A DNA stretch of 64,000 nt from Boswellia sacra (Eukaryota > Streptophyta > Magnoliopsida > Sapindales > Burseraceae). The notes under the pieces were generated by a model. The model was not told where the DNA came from, did no database searches, and saw only the letters and a list, made by a program, of their open reading frames with translations. Positions 47,686 through 58,100 of this stretch are shown here, piece after piece. The position numbers and the translations under genes are program-made. The stretch lies in assembly GCA_013180625.2 (NCBI GenBank), contig SNVD02012892.1, forward strand, positions 124,001 to 188,000. The letters are read 5' to 3'. The stretch's first letter is position 1. Each line of letters begins with the position of its first letter.

Positions 47686-49044
47686 ATGCAGCCCCAGTTC
47701 CCTGTTCGAATCCTTGCGAAGAAGTTGATAAAACCAGCAGCACCAACTCCTCATAACCTTCAGATATTGAAAATATCATCGCTTGATCAGTATCGACCTG
47801 GAGTATACGTGCCCTTCATTTTCTTCTACCCCGCCAATGACCAAGCTGGAGCAGCCAAAAATGAAGAAAGATGTAAACAGTTGCATATATCACTCTCAGA
47901 AGTGTTAGTCCTCTTCTACCCTCTAGCTGGAAGGTACATTGAAGAAAAACTCTTAATCGATTGTAATGACAATGGTGCAGAATTTATAGAAGCAAAAGTA
48001 GATGCCCATCTCGTTCAAGTTCTTAACATGGATCTGGATAACGAACAACTACATCATTTGGTTCCACATCACTCTGAATCATCGATGAGTCCTTTAGTAG
48101 CAGTTCAATGCAACATGTTCGAGTGTGGTGGCCTAGTCATCGGTATATGCATTTCACACAGGATAGTTGATGCTTTCGTGTATAGCAAATTCATTGATGG
48201 ATGGGCTATTACAAGCCGATTAGGGGTTGATAAAGTAGAATACCGTCCAAGTTTTGGTTTGGGATCGCTTTTACCTGCCAGAGAAATGATGCGTAAAGTC
48301 AAGCATGTGACTTCAGGTAATTCTGATTTAAAGATTGTATCAAAGATATTTATTTTCAGTGATCTTGCAATGTCAAATCTGAGAATGATCGCCAAACGAA
48401 AGCTTGCTTGCCGACCTTCGCGGGTGCAGTTGGTGACAGCACTTATATGGAAAGCTCTCGTTGGAGTGGAACAAGCTAAACATGGGCAATTAAGGCCTTC
48501 TCTCATTATTCATGTTATAAACATGCGGGGAAGGACTGCTCTGCCAATATCAGATGATTGTTGCGGTAACTTGCTGAGGCCTATTTTGGTGCGTTTTACG
48601 CCAGAAAAATGTAGCAACAAATTGGGGATTCATGAATTAGTCAGTCTAGTTTCAGAAGCAATTGCAAATGCAGTCACTGATTGTGCAAAACCACGAAACG
48701 GTGAAGAATTTCTAATGATGGTGGATAAGGCCTGGAGGGAGGCTGCTGAAGAATTCAACCGAGATGCTGGGGTGCAGTCTTATTTCTTCACAAGCACTTG
48801 TAGGATTCCATTTTATCCAGATTTTGGTTGGGGAAAACCTACCAGAGTGATTCGTCTAAAAGGTCGGTTTAATATTCTTACTTTGCTGATGGACACAAGC
48901 GATGGTGACGGAGTTGTGGCGTGGATACGCTTGGTTGAGAGTGACATGAATCTATTTCAACAAGATCCAGACATTATAGCCTTCACTTCCCAAGTAGATC
49001 AGCACCACGATGATCACTCAACATACTTGCGTTCCAGATATTAA
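47686..49044 (+). CDS. BAHD acyltransferase B, vinorine-synthase-like (intact)
   Basis: A single-exon 452-codon frame encodes a BAHD-family acyl-CoA-dependent O-acyltransferase, expected to be cytosolic. Landmarks, counted from ATG 47686: LFYPLAGR (76-83), SPLVAVQCNMFECGG, the catalytic HRIVD (158-162, the HXXXD His acting as base), LVTALIWKAL, NMRGRT, and DFGWG (379-383), which shapes the active site. Length is normal for the family. The upstream ATG at 47669, equivalent to the start of gene E, is out of frame because of one extra base, so I use 47686; ten or so N-terminal residues differ from the paralogue. The sequence groups with vinorine synthase-like (clade III) enzymes, which acetylate alkaloid, terpenoid or alcohol hydroxyls. 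The actual acceptor is unknown. Confidence 0.93.
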   Translation: MQPQFPVRILAKKLIKPAAPTPHNLQILKISSLDQYRPGVYVPFIFFYPANDQAGAAKNEERCKQLHISLSEVLVLFYPLAGRYIEEKLLIDCNDNGAEFIEAKVDAHLVQVLNMDLDNEQLHHLVPHHSESSMSPLVAVQCNMFECGGLVIGICISHRIVDAFVYSKFIDGWAITSRLGVDKVEYRPSFGLGSLLPAREMMRKVKHVTSGNSDLKIVSKIFIFSDLAMSNLRMIAKRKLACRPSRVQLVTALIWKALVGVEQAKHGQLRPSLIIHVINMRGRTALPISDDCCGNLLRPILVRFTPEKCSNKLGIHELVSLVSEAIANAVTDCAKPRNGEEFLMMVDKAWREAAEEFNRDAGVQSYFFTSTCRIPFYPDFGWGKPTRVIRLKGRFNILTLLMDTSDGDGVVAWIRLVESDMNLFQQDPDIIAFTSQVDQHHDDHSTYLRSRY

Positions 49045-50476
49045 TGAACAATATTCACTTCCCAAGTTTGGGCATTGGATGTCGGTATCTTACTTTCAGA
49101 CTTCTATTGTAAGGTCCTATGGTTTAAATGGTTTTGGGCTTACATTTTTAATTGATAAATGTGTTTGGGCTAATTAATTGTTGAGTGGGGTCAAATTACT
49201 GAGAGCCAGCCCATTAGCTTTTATAAAGGATAAATAATGGATTTTGCTTAAGTACATCGTGTCCCATATATCAGTTTATATAAAATTTATAAATAAGTAT
49301 ATGAAAGTTGTAACTAAGTAATAAAAAAGTTGTAATATTATTTTTTTATTTACTGATTTATAATTTTTATATAATTATAATTATAATTTTTATATAATTT
49401 TTTATAATTTTTATTCATCGATTTACGATTTTTATATAAAATTTTTGCTATACGATACATATGATGTATCACAACAGGACTCATAAATAAATAAATAAAA
49501 TAATTAAATTACTTTAAAGGAAAGGAAAGAGAAGTTTTACGTGGCTGGGATAAATTGATAAAGATAAGGAGATTTTTATTTGTTTATTTGAAAAAGCATG
49601 AAAAGGGAGGCGAGGCATTGATTACTTCAATGACCTTTTATTTCAAATATATATCCATGCTTACAAAGACAAAGAGAAAACTTATAGAAGGCCAAAAGAG
49701 AGAGACCGAAATAGACACAGAACAAATTGAGCGTTGAACTCAAATATATATATATATATATATATATCTATTAAGTTTATTATGCTAGTTTTCAATATAG
49801 CAAAACCGAGAGGTGCACAGAGTAAGAATTAGGAAATATTTGGAGTGGAGTTTTTATGAAATAAGGTAAAGGGAGTTTGTTAAATTGATACTTGACAAGG
49901 AAAAGAGAAGAGAAGCCAAGCTAAATCCTGGAGGAAGATAGGAAGGAGAAAAAAGAGGGAAGAAATTTAAGGGAAATAAGGAAATAAAAAAGAGGAGTAA
50001 TTAAGTGTGGGCTACGTAACCAAGTCCATGATTACATTTTTTTTATATAGATTTTAAGTTCTCTTCACTTTTGATTATAATTTTAAAATTACAATATCTA
50101 ATTAAGTATTCAAATTTTGTTATTTTAGGAAGAAATACAATTGTTTTCAATTAATAGATCCTTGAGTTAATCAAGACTAATCCCTAATTTAGTGAGTGAA
50201 AATTTCATTAAAATTTATTTATTTTACAGTAAATTCTTTATATTTATATGTTTTATATTTTAGCATGACAAATTTAAATTATTGATGATTTTAAAAAATA
50301 GAAATTATTATTATGATGATTGGCTAAATTTAATAGAAGAAAATTCAATTTCTTTCTTTTTAGCCAAAGTTTATAAAATTGTGAATTTGAGCAAAAGTAT
50401 ATGGAAAATTATGAATTTATGATGAATTATATGATTTACAAATTTTTGATTAAATTTCAAAATTTATGGAAAAATT
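49045..50476. other. Intergenic between BAHD B and a gypsy fragment
   Basis: Very AT-rich; contains an (AT)n microsatellite at 49744-49767. The 60-codon frame at 49555-49737 is lysine-rich, has no domain and is probably chance. Confidence 0.5.
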
Positions 50477-51988
50477 ATGGGAAAATTTTATATGATGTTG
50501 AAATTACTATTTATTATGGAATTGAATAAAATTAATTATTTTGAAGAAAAGAAACCACCACTCAAGTTTTTAAATTCCCAAAAAAGTCTAAACAGAATGC
50601 ATGCCAGGTGGGTCTTATTTTTACAAAAATTTAGTTTTGTCTTCAGACACAAAGTCGGCACTCAGAATCGTGTAGCTGATGCACTCAGCAAGAAGAGTAA
50701 TTTACATGTTATCCTACAAACTCAAGTTAGTGGATTGGACACCCTCAAAGATTTGTATGCAGAAGATGATAATTTTAAAGAGGTTTGGGACAAATGCAAT
50801 TCGCATCTTCCTACAGGTGACTTTTCTATTAAAGAAGGATTTTTGTTTAAGGGTCACCAACTATGTATCCCTCGTACTTCACTTTGTGAGCAACTTATTA
50901 TTGAAATGCATTCGGGTGGTTTATCTGCACATACTTGTAGAGATAAAACTATTTCTCTTTTAATTGATTGATTTTATTGGCCTAAGTTGAAGCGTGATGT
51001 TACCAGGTATGTTGAGAGGTGTTTTGTTTGTCAAACAGCAAAGGGGACCAACCAGAATACTGGTTTATATACCCTTCTTCCAGTGCCTAACACAATTTGG
51101 GAAGATTTAAGCCTAGATTTTGTTTTGGGATTACCTAGAACTAAAACAGGGGCTGACTCAGTGATGATGATTGTAGATCATTTCTGGAAAATGTCACACT
51201 TTCTTCCTTGCAAGCGAACATTTGATGCCAAGAATGTTGCTAAGCTATTATTTCGGGAGATCATTCACCTCTATAGTGTCCCTCGTAGCCTTGTTTCTGA
51301 TCGAGATGTCCAATTCGTTAGTTATTTTTGGAAGAAATTATGGCATAAACTCTCTACTAGTTTAAAACTTTGTTATGCCTACCATCCTCAGACTGATGGT
51401 CAGACTGAGGTAGTGAACCGTACTCTTGGCAACATGATTCGTAGCTTGGTTGGTGATAATCCAAAACAATGGGAAGAGAAGTTGGCTCAAGCTGAGTTTG
51501 CTTACAACTCAATGATCAATCGATCTACTGGTAAATGTCCTTTTAGCATTGTTTACACTAAATTGCCTAACCAACCTGTTGATGTGGCTATCCTTCCTCA
51601 ATCTAAAGTCAAGTCTACTGCTACTATGGTTGAAGATTTCACCAAGATGTTGTAGGAAGTTAAGAGTAAACGGCAAGAGTCTAATGCCAAATATAAATCT
51701 TCAGCTGACATTCATAGAAGGAAGAAGATATTTGATGTTGGAGATCTGGTTATGGTTCATCTACGCAAACAGCGGTTCCCTGTTGGCACCTACAAAAAAC
51801 TCCAGCCTTGCAAGTTCGGCCCATTCCCTATTTTGAATCGTATTAATGACAATGCTTATGTGATAGAGCTTCCTTCACATCTTAGCATATCTCCTATATT
51901 TAATGTTGCTGATATCTATGCTTATCACCCTCCAGATGAGACCAAAATTGAACTCCAGTCGAGGTCTTCCGTGGCAGAGAGGAACTGA
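50477..51988 (+). pseudogene. Ty3/gypsy (chromovirus-like) pol fragment
   Basis: The plus strand carries the RNase H end (HKVGTQNRVADALSKK), the integrase HHCC zone (CFVCQTAKGTNQNTGLY), the integrase core (LSLDFVLGLPRTK, SDRDVQFVSYFWKKLW, YHPQTDGQTEVVNRT) and a C-terminal block ([29 protein letters not shown]). Stops at 50969-50971, 51653-51655 and a frame change near 51750 break it. The DGQTE and AYHP patterns point to a chromovirus-type lineage, different from the Athila-like copy. No LTR, gag or protease is present, so it is a fragment. It lies where the body of BAHD locus C should be. Confidence 0.88.
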
Positions 51989-52261
51989 TGCAGGGCTGCT
52001 TGTTAGGGTCACATTTGTCTATTTATAAGTTGTTTCTTTTTATTGGTTTGTTAGTATAATATAAGACATATGAAGTGCACTGTTTTGGGGGCCATATAGA
52101 TGTATTAAAGATATTGCATTGTCATCTATAGGAGGTTACTTTTTTTGGAAAAAGAAACTTTGCTGAAATATATTAAGAAAGCTACAAGAGTAGTCGGTAC
52201 TGCCTTTAGCAAGACTTTCTCCTGTTTTGTTTGTTGGACTTCTACGTCACATGTATATCAG

Positions 52262-52327
52262 AACCTTCACTTCCAAGCAGTTCAGCAGCAGGATGATCAC
52301 TCAACATATTTGTGCTCGAAATATTAA
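52262..52327 (+). pseudogene. BAHD locus C: last ~21 codons only
   Basis: The frame ends QQDDHSTYLCSKY before TAA 52325-52327, matching the C-terminus HDDHSTYLRSRY of gene B. The preceding residues NLHFQAVQ align with the AFTSQVDQ segment. Nothing of the upstream BAHD domain is visible; a gypsy fragment lies just to the left. It is a relic of a further tandem copy. Confidence 0.85.
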
Positions 52328-52897
52328 CGAATTATATTATAATATAAAACTTGAGTTTATCTATTACTAATTGCATATTTGGATTCTTATGTTTCGATTT
52401 CTTATATTGTATTTTAATTATTAGGTATCACATTTTCTAGAGCAAAAAAGTTTTATTGAAACAAATTAATTAGGATATATAATTTTGTTTGCTACTTGAT
52501 ATATTAGTAATTTGGATGAAACTATAGTGATACAAATTTTGAAAAGATCATATAACTCCGAGAAAAATAATAATAATCTACTGGTCTCTCCACATCTTTT
52601 ATGTAAATAATATAAGGATATAGATAATATTTTAATTAATAGGTCTAAAAGCTTTTTTCTTTTATTATGTCAAATTAATAAAATATTTTAAAATTTTTTG
52701 TTAAATAAGAGAATAATTCTTCCTAATTTAATAAAACTTTCTTACTGAAATAGATTTCCTTGATTAACCCTCTATAAAGACCATAATTCATGACTGTTTC
52801 GAAGAGGGCTACTTCTACAAATGCATCTCGAAGAAAAAGAAATCAAGAAACCACGTTTAGAGGAGGTGTTAGAGGCCCATAAGCTGCTGGCACAGTC
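52328..52897. other. Intergenic, nothing recognised
   Basis: AT-rich sequence between the BAHD relic and the GC-rich block. Confidence 0.5.
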
Positions 52898-53415
52898 GTG
52901 AGGGGTGATGGGATTAGGGATGGGCATTTGCCCCATTGGATCTGGGGCCCCGATCAGACCCGGACCAAGACTCGCCCCGGAGCATCATTGGGGACGGTCT
53001 GGGGCAAAAAATTTTCCCCGGTTAGGGCGGGTCCGGGTCCAACCACCTGGACCCGTAGACCCGCTCCACCCCGCAAGGTTTAGAGGTATATTTATAAATT
53101 TTTAAAATTTTAGGACTATTAGGTAAGTTTTTAGGTTATTTTTGTTAAACTTTTCATATATATAAATTCTTAATAATTTTACAAACAATGCAAATACTTT
53201 AATAAAAATTACATTTTAATTAATAATTAACATCTTTTAGTATATTAATATCAATTTAGTCATATTATAATGATATGATGAGAAATTGATAAGGGAGTTA
53301 TTTGCAAAGATGTAAATGTTACAGGGGATGAAGTTATAAAAATATAAAGATTATAAGGGTGTGATTGGAAAAATATAAATAGGGATAAGGGAAGGGGCGG
53401 GGCGGGGCGGGGTAA
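52898..53415. mobile_element. GC-rich block, possible non-autonomous hAT-like relic
   Basis: A strikingly GC-rich head (52898-53080: GGGATGGGCATTTGCCCC, GGGCGGGTCCGGGTCC) and a tail GGGGCGGGGCGGGGCGGGG (about 53395-53413) enclose an AT-rich core. Plant hAT-derived MITEs with GGGATGGGCA-type ends and CCCGACCC-like subterminal sequence look like this (general knowledge). I found no 8-bp target duplication, so the class is tentative. Confidence 0.4.
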
Positions 53416-53723
53416 AAAAAAAAAATTGTAACCGAATACACTCGCCTTTTCTGAATATTTTGATTTTGTCCTTATTGTTAAGCACTTGAGACAATAAAAG
53501 AGAGAGTGCATTAGTTTATTAAAAGTACATAATGACATAGAAACAAATCGTTTTTCTGTACTACTGACGTAGTCTCATATTGTTTTTTATAGGTAACATC
53601 AACCGTCTCTGCATATTCACTAGTCAACTATACCTTGGGCGACACGGAGAAGAAAATAATAAGGACAAATTTTCTTTCATGCCTTAGATCCAATTCCTTT
53701 TTCATATATTCAGAATTGAACAT

Positions 53724-54697
53724 ATGCGAGGAGCAGAAATGGAGCCCAAATTTCCCCTTCAAATCCTTTCAAAAAGTTGATAAAACCAGCAACTCCAACT
53801 CCTCATAACCTTCGCAAATTTAAGATATCATCCCTTGATCAGCGCCGGTCTCCTGTCTATATGCCTTATACTTTCTTCTACCCCGCCAATGACAAAGATG
53901 AGCGAGAACAATTCGCAAAAAGCAGGCAGTTGCAGGTATCGCTATCAGAAGTCTTGACTCTTTTCAACCCTCTAGCTGGAAGGTATATTCAAGACAATCT
54001 CTTAATTGATTGTTATGATGATGGGGTGGAATATGTTGAAGCTAAAGTAGCCAACCATTTGGCTCCCGTTCTTCTTAAAAGGGATTTTGATAGCGGGCAC
54101 ATACATCATTTGTTTCCTTATCAATATGAATCACCCACAAGTCCTTTGTTGGCTGTTCAATGCAACATGTTCGAGTGTGGTGGACTTGCCATCCGTTTGC
54201 GCATTTCACACAGAATAGTTGATGGATTTGTGTTTACCAAATTCATTGATGGATGGGCTACTGCATGCCGAGTAGGGATTGATAAAGTGCATCGTTTGAG
54301 CTTTGGCTTGGCTGTGCTTTTACCCATAAGAGAAATGGTGCCAGCTGCAGTCAAGCCCGTTTCTCCATCAAATCTCACTCCGAAGTTTGCTTCAAAGACG
54401 TTTGTTTTCAATGGTCTTGCAATATCAAATCTGAGAGAGATTGCCAAAGGTGGTGGTAACAAGGATTCAGGAAAGCTAGCACGCCAACCTTCACGGATGC
54501 AGTTGGTGACAGCACTTATATGGAAAGCTCTTATTACAGTGGATCAAGCTAAACATGGTCAATTAAGGCCTTCTGCTATAAATCACGCGATAAATATGCG
54601 AGGAATGACTGTTCTACCAATATCAGATGATTGTTTCGGGAATTTTACAAGGCCTGTTATGCTGCTGTTTATGCCAAACAAAAGAAGCAACAAGGTG
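53724..54697 (+). pseudogene. BAHD acyltransferase locus D, 5' part (frameshift; copia insertion)
   Basis: ATG 53724 begins MRGAEMEPKFPLQIL, matching gene E's start, but one base is missing near 53770 (a run of C before AAAAAG), giving a stop after 18 codons. In the corrected register the rest is undamaged: KPATPTPHNLRKFK, SSLDQ, LFNPLAGRY (Asn for Tyr at the usual YPLAGR), MFECGGLAI and the catalytic HRIVD, then RQPSRMQLVTALIWKAL and NMRGM. It stops at 54697, where a copia element inserted. The 5' leader TTTCATGCCTTAGATCC just upstream is shared with gene E (TTTCATGCCTTAGGTTCC near 61770), so both may have used similar transcripts. Confidence 0.9.
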
Positions 54698-55156
54698 AGT
54701 GAAAAAATAGGAGGAAATCGTAGTGAACAAAATTTTGGCAGCACAGAATAATGTTTCTCTTCTCATTCACTGCATATATACTGATTTTTACAATCCAGTA
54801 ACCAGATGCCATATGTCATTGAAGAGGTGAGCTGGAGAATTGACTGGATACAGACAAAATGAATTTGCTGTCCTATAACTAACTACAGCTGATATGGCAC
54901 TGATTAATTAAGAAACTTTAGCTAAGTTCTAACTAATTACATGCTAATGTAACAGCTGCATAGAATTGTATGGCTGACATATAATTGGCATATGTGGCGT
55001 GTTGTGCTCCACTCATTAATAGCTGCAGATGTCAAGTGCAGAGTAGCAACGAATGTTAGATGCAATAGAGCTCCAAAGCTGGCTGGAAAGAATTGCACAG
55101 CTTCATTGCAGCTTTAGCAGTCTTGCATTTCACAGCATTAGTGACTAGTCTTCACA
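54698..55156 (-). repeat. 3' LTR of the young copia element
   Basis: 459 bp, the direct repeat of 59603-60060. In element sense it starts TGTGAAGACTAG. The last codons of gag-pol and its stop (55138-55140) lie inside this LTR. TCCCCCCTC (55157-55165) just inside is the complement of the polypurine tract. Confidence 0.93.
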
Positions 55157-58100
55157 TCCCCCCTCAAACTGGAGGGCAATGGCAGCACACCAAGTTTGGC
55201 TCGAAGTTTTTGAAATTGTGTGACAGATAATGGTTTGGTTAGACAATTTGCTAGCTGATCACATGATGGTACATGTCTTACCTCCAGTGATCCTTGAAGA
55301 ACCTTATCCCGAATGAAGTGCAAGTCAATCTCGATATGTTTAGTCCGAGCATGATAAACAGGATTGGATGCCAGGGCAGTTGCACTCATATTATCACACC
55401 ATATGATTGGATAACAAGAAAGTGGCAGCTGAATTTCATGAAGAAGAGATTGTATCCAGGTGATTTCTGCTGCAGTTTGAGCTAAAGACCTATACTCAGA
55501 TTCTGCACTTGACCTAGATACTACATTTTGTTTCTTTGATTGCCATGATACCAATGTATCACCGAGAAAAACACAATATGCACCAATGGATTTCCTATCT
55601 TCAGGATCGCATGCCCAATCAGCATCAGAGAATGCAACAAGTGAAAGATTCTGACATGATTTGATATGTAATCCATAGGTTGATGTGCCTTTTAGATACC
55701 TCAGAACTCTTTTTATTCCCTGCCAATGAACCAGAAGAGGACTTTGCATATATTGGCTCAATTTGTTCACTATATAGGCTATATCTGGCCTCGTAAAAGT
55801 GAGGTATTGTAATGCTCCCACTGCACTTCTGTAAGCAGTTACATTCTTGAATGGTTCAGATTCTGTTGAAGAGAATTGATTACTAGTGGCAGCTGGAGTT
55901 GAACAAGATTTCATGTTTTGAAGTTCTAGCCTTTGCAATTGATCGAGAATATATTTTGTTTGATTGAGATAGAACCCAGAGCTGTCCCTTCTTACTTCAA
56001 TGCCCAAAAAATAATGCAATTCACCAAGGTCTTTGAGTTTAAACTCTTGATTAAGTTCTTGGATGAATCTTTGAATGAGTGTGGAATCATTACCAGTGAC
56101 TAAGATGTCATCAACATACACTAGGATAAGAATCACTTTTTTATTTGAATGAAATAAGAAGAGAGAATTATCTGACCTTGAATTATTGAACCCCCAGCTC
56201 ATCAAGGTTTGTTTTAACTTGTCAAACCAGGCTCTTGGTGCTTGTTTAAGACCATAGAGGGCCTTATTAAGCTTACAGACATAATCTGGTTTGCTTTCAT
56301 CAATGAACCCTTCAGGTTGCTTCATGAATACACACTCATTTAGATCCCCATTTAGAAAAGCATTGTTCACATCCAGCTGCTTTATTTTCCAGTTATAGGC
56401 TGCTGCAATTGTTAAGACAATCCTTATTGTAGATGATTTCACTACAGGACTGAAGGTTTCAGAAAAATCTAAACCTGGAGTTTGATGAAAGCCCTTTGCT
56501 ACCAGCCTTGCTTTGTGCTTGAAGATGGATCCATCAGAATTCAATTTGACTTTGAATACCCATTTATTGCCAACAATGTTGCAATTTGCTGGAGGAGGTA
56601 CAAGAACCCATGTCTGATTCTTGATTAATGCTTGGTATTCCTCATCCATTGCTCTTTTCCAATGTGGGGTCTCTAAAGCTTCAATAAGTGAACCTGGTTC
56701 ATCTGCAGGTGACTGGTCCACTGTTTCAGAAATTGATGAAGTGAGAGAATAAATTTTTGGTTTAAATATCCCTTGTTTTGACCTGGTAATCATGGGGTGG
56801 CATGGTAGTTTTGGTGGTTGTTTTCGTTGAGGGCTATTTTCTGCAGGTGGTGGATCAATGGCTTGTCTAGAATCTGAACTAGTTGTGTTTTCAGTTTGGG
56901 CTGGAAGTGAGGGTGAAGAGCATACCTGATCAGATGTTGCAGCAGGTGGAGACTCAAAGAATTCATTTGATTCTGTATCAGAGACTTTAGAAGATGATTT
57001 TGCATGGCCTGGATAGATAGAAACTGAATTGTAATGTTTAAGCACTTGTAGACTTGGAAGAATATCATTGCTTTGTAATGCAACTGTATTATTGTTTTCT
57101 GTTTTACTAAGAAATGGAAAATCATTTTCATTGAAGACAACATGTCTTGAAATGAATAATCTTCCAGAATTGCTTAAACACTTATATCCTTTATGAGCAT
57201 TACTATAACCAAGGAAGGTACATTTTTGTGAATGGAATTGAAATTTCTGATTATGATACGGTCTTAAGCAAGGGTAGCAAGCACAACCAAAGGTCTTTAG
57301 CATATTATAGTCAGGTTGTTTGTGAAAAAGTATTTCATGTGGTGACTTGTTATTCAATGTAGGTGTAGGAAGCAAGTTAATAATAAAAACAACAGTGGAA
57401 AAGGCATCTTCCCAGAACTTTAATGGCATTTGAGCTTGAGCTAACAAGGTTAATCCCATTTCTGTGATATGCCTATGTTTTCTCTCAGCTTTGCCATTTT
57501 GTTCATGTGTATATGGACAGGGGTGTCTAAATTGTATCCCATTTTGTTTGAGAAATTCAGAAAATGACCTGTACTCTCCCCCCCAATCTGTTTGTATGCA
57601 CTTAATTTGCTTTTCAAGACTCTTTTCCACTTGATTTTTGAACATTATAAAAGCATTAAGTGCTTCAGATTTTGCTTTAAGGGAATATATCCAAGTATAA
57701 TTACTGAAATCATCAACAAAATGGATATAATATCTATATCCTGATCCTGACAGCATAGGTGCAGGCCCCCAAATATCTGAGTGCACCAACTCAAGTGGCT
57801 GTTTGGCTTTAGAGAAAGATCTTTTAAAAGGTAGCAAATGAGATTTTCCTAACTGACATGCTTCAGAAAAGTCTGAAATCTCATTACTGTCAACATTTTC
57901 ATTACAGACCTCCATGATTTGTTTGAGAATTCTACTTGAAGGGTGGCTTAATCTCCTATGCCATAACCTTCCTTTGACACCTTTTGACAAAGCAATTGAA
58001 AAGGAACAAACATTTGGACTAATAGATTCAATGCTATGGGACTTAGACCTTTTATACATAGACTTAGGTCTTTTATTTGCAACTCTAAGAAAGGATTTTG

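Noticed and set aside
48105..48506. Minus-strand open frame within BAHD gene B (similar ones in loci A, D and E)
   Set aside because: It is antisense to conserved BAHD coding sequence. Its recurrence in paralogues follows from the sense-strand conservation.
56790..57143. Second minus-strand frame inside the copia gag-pol region
   Set aside because: It overlaps the 1468-codon polyprotein in another frame and has no recognisable domain.
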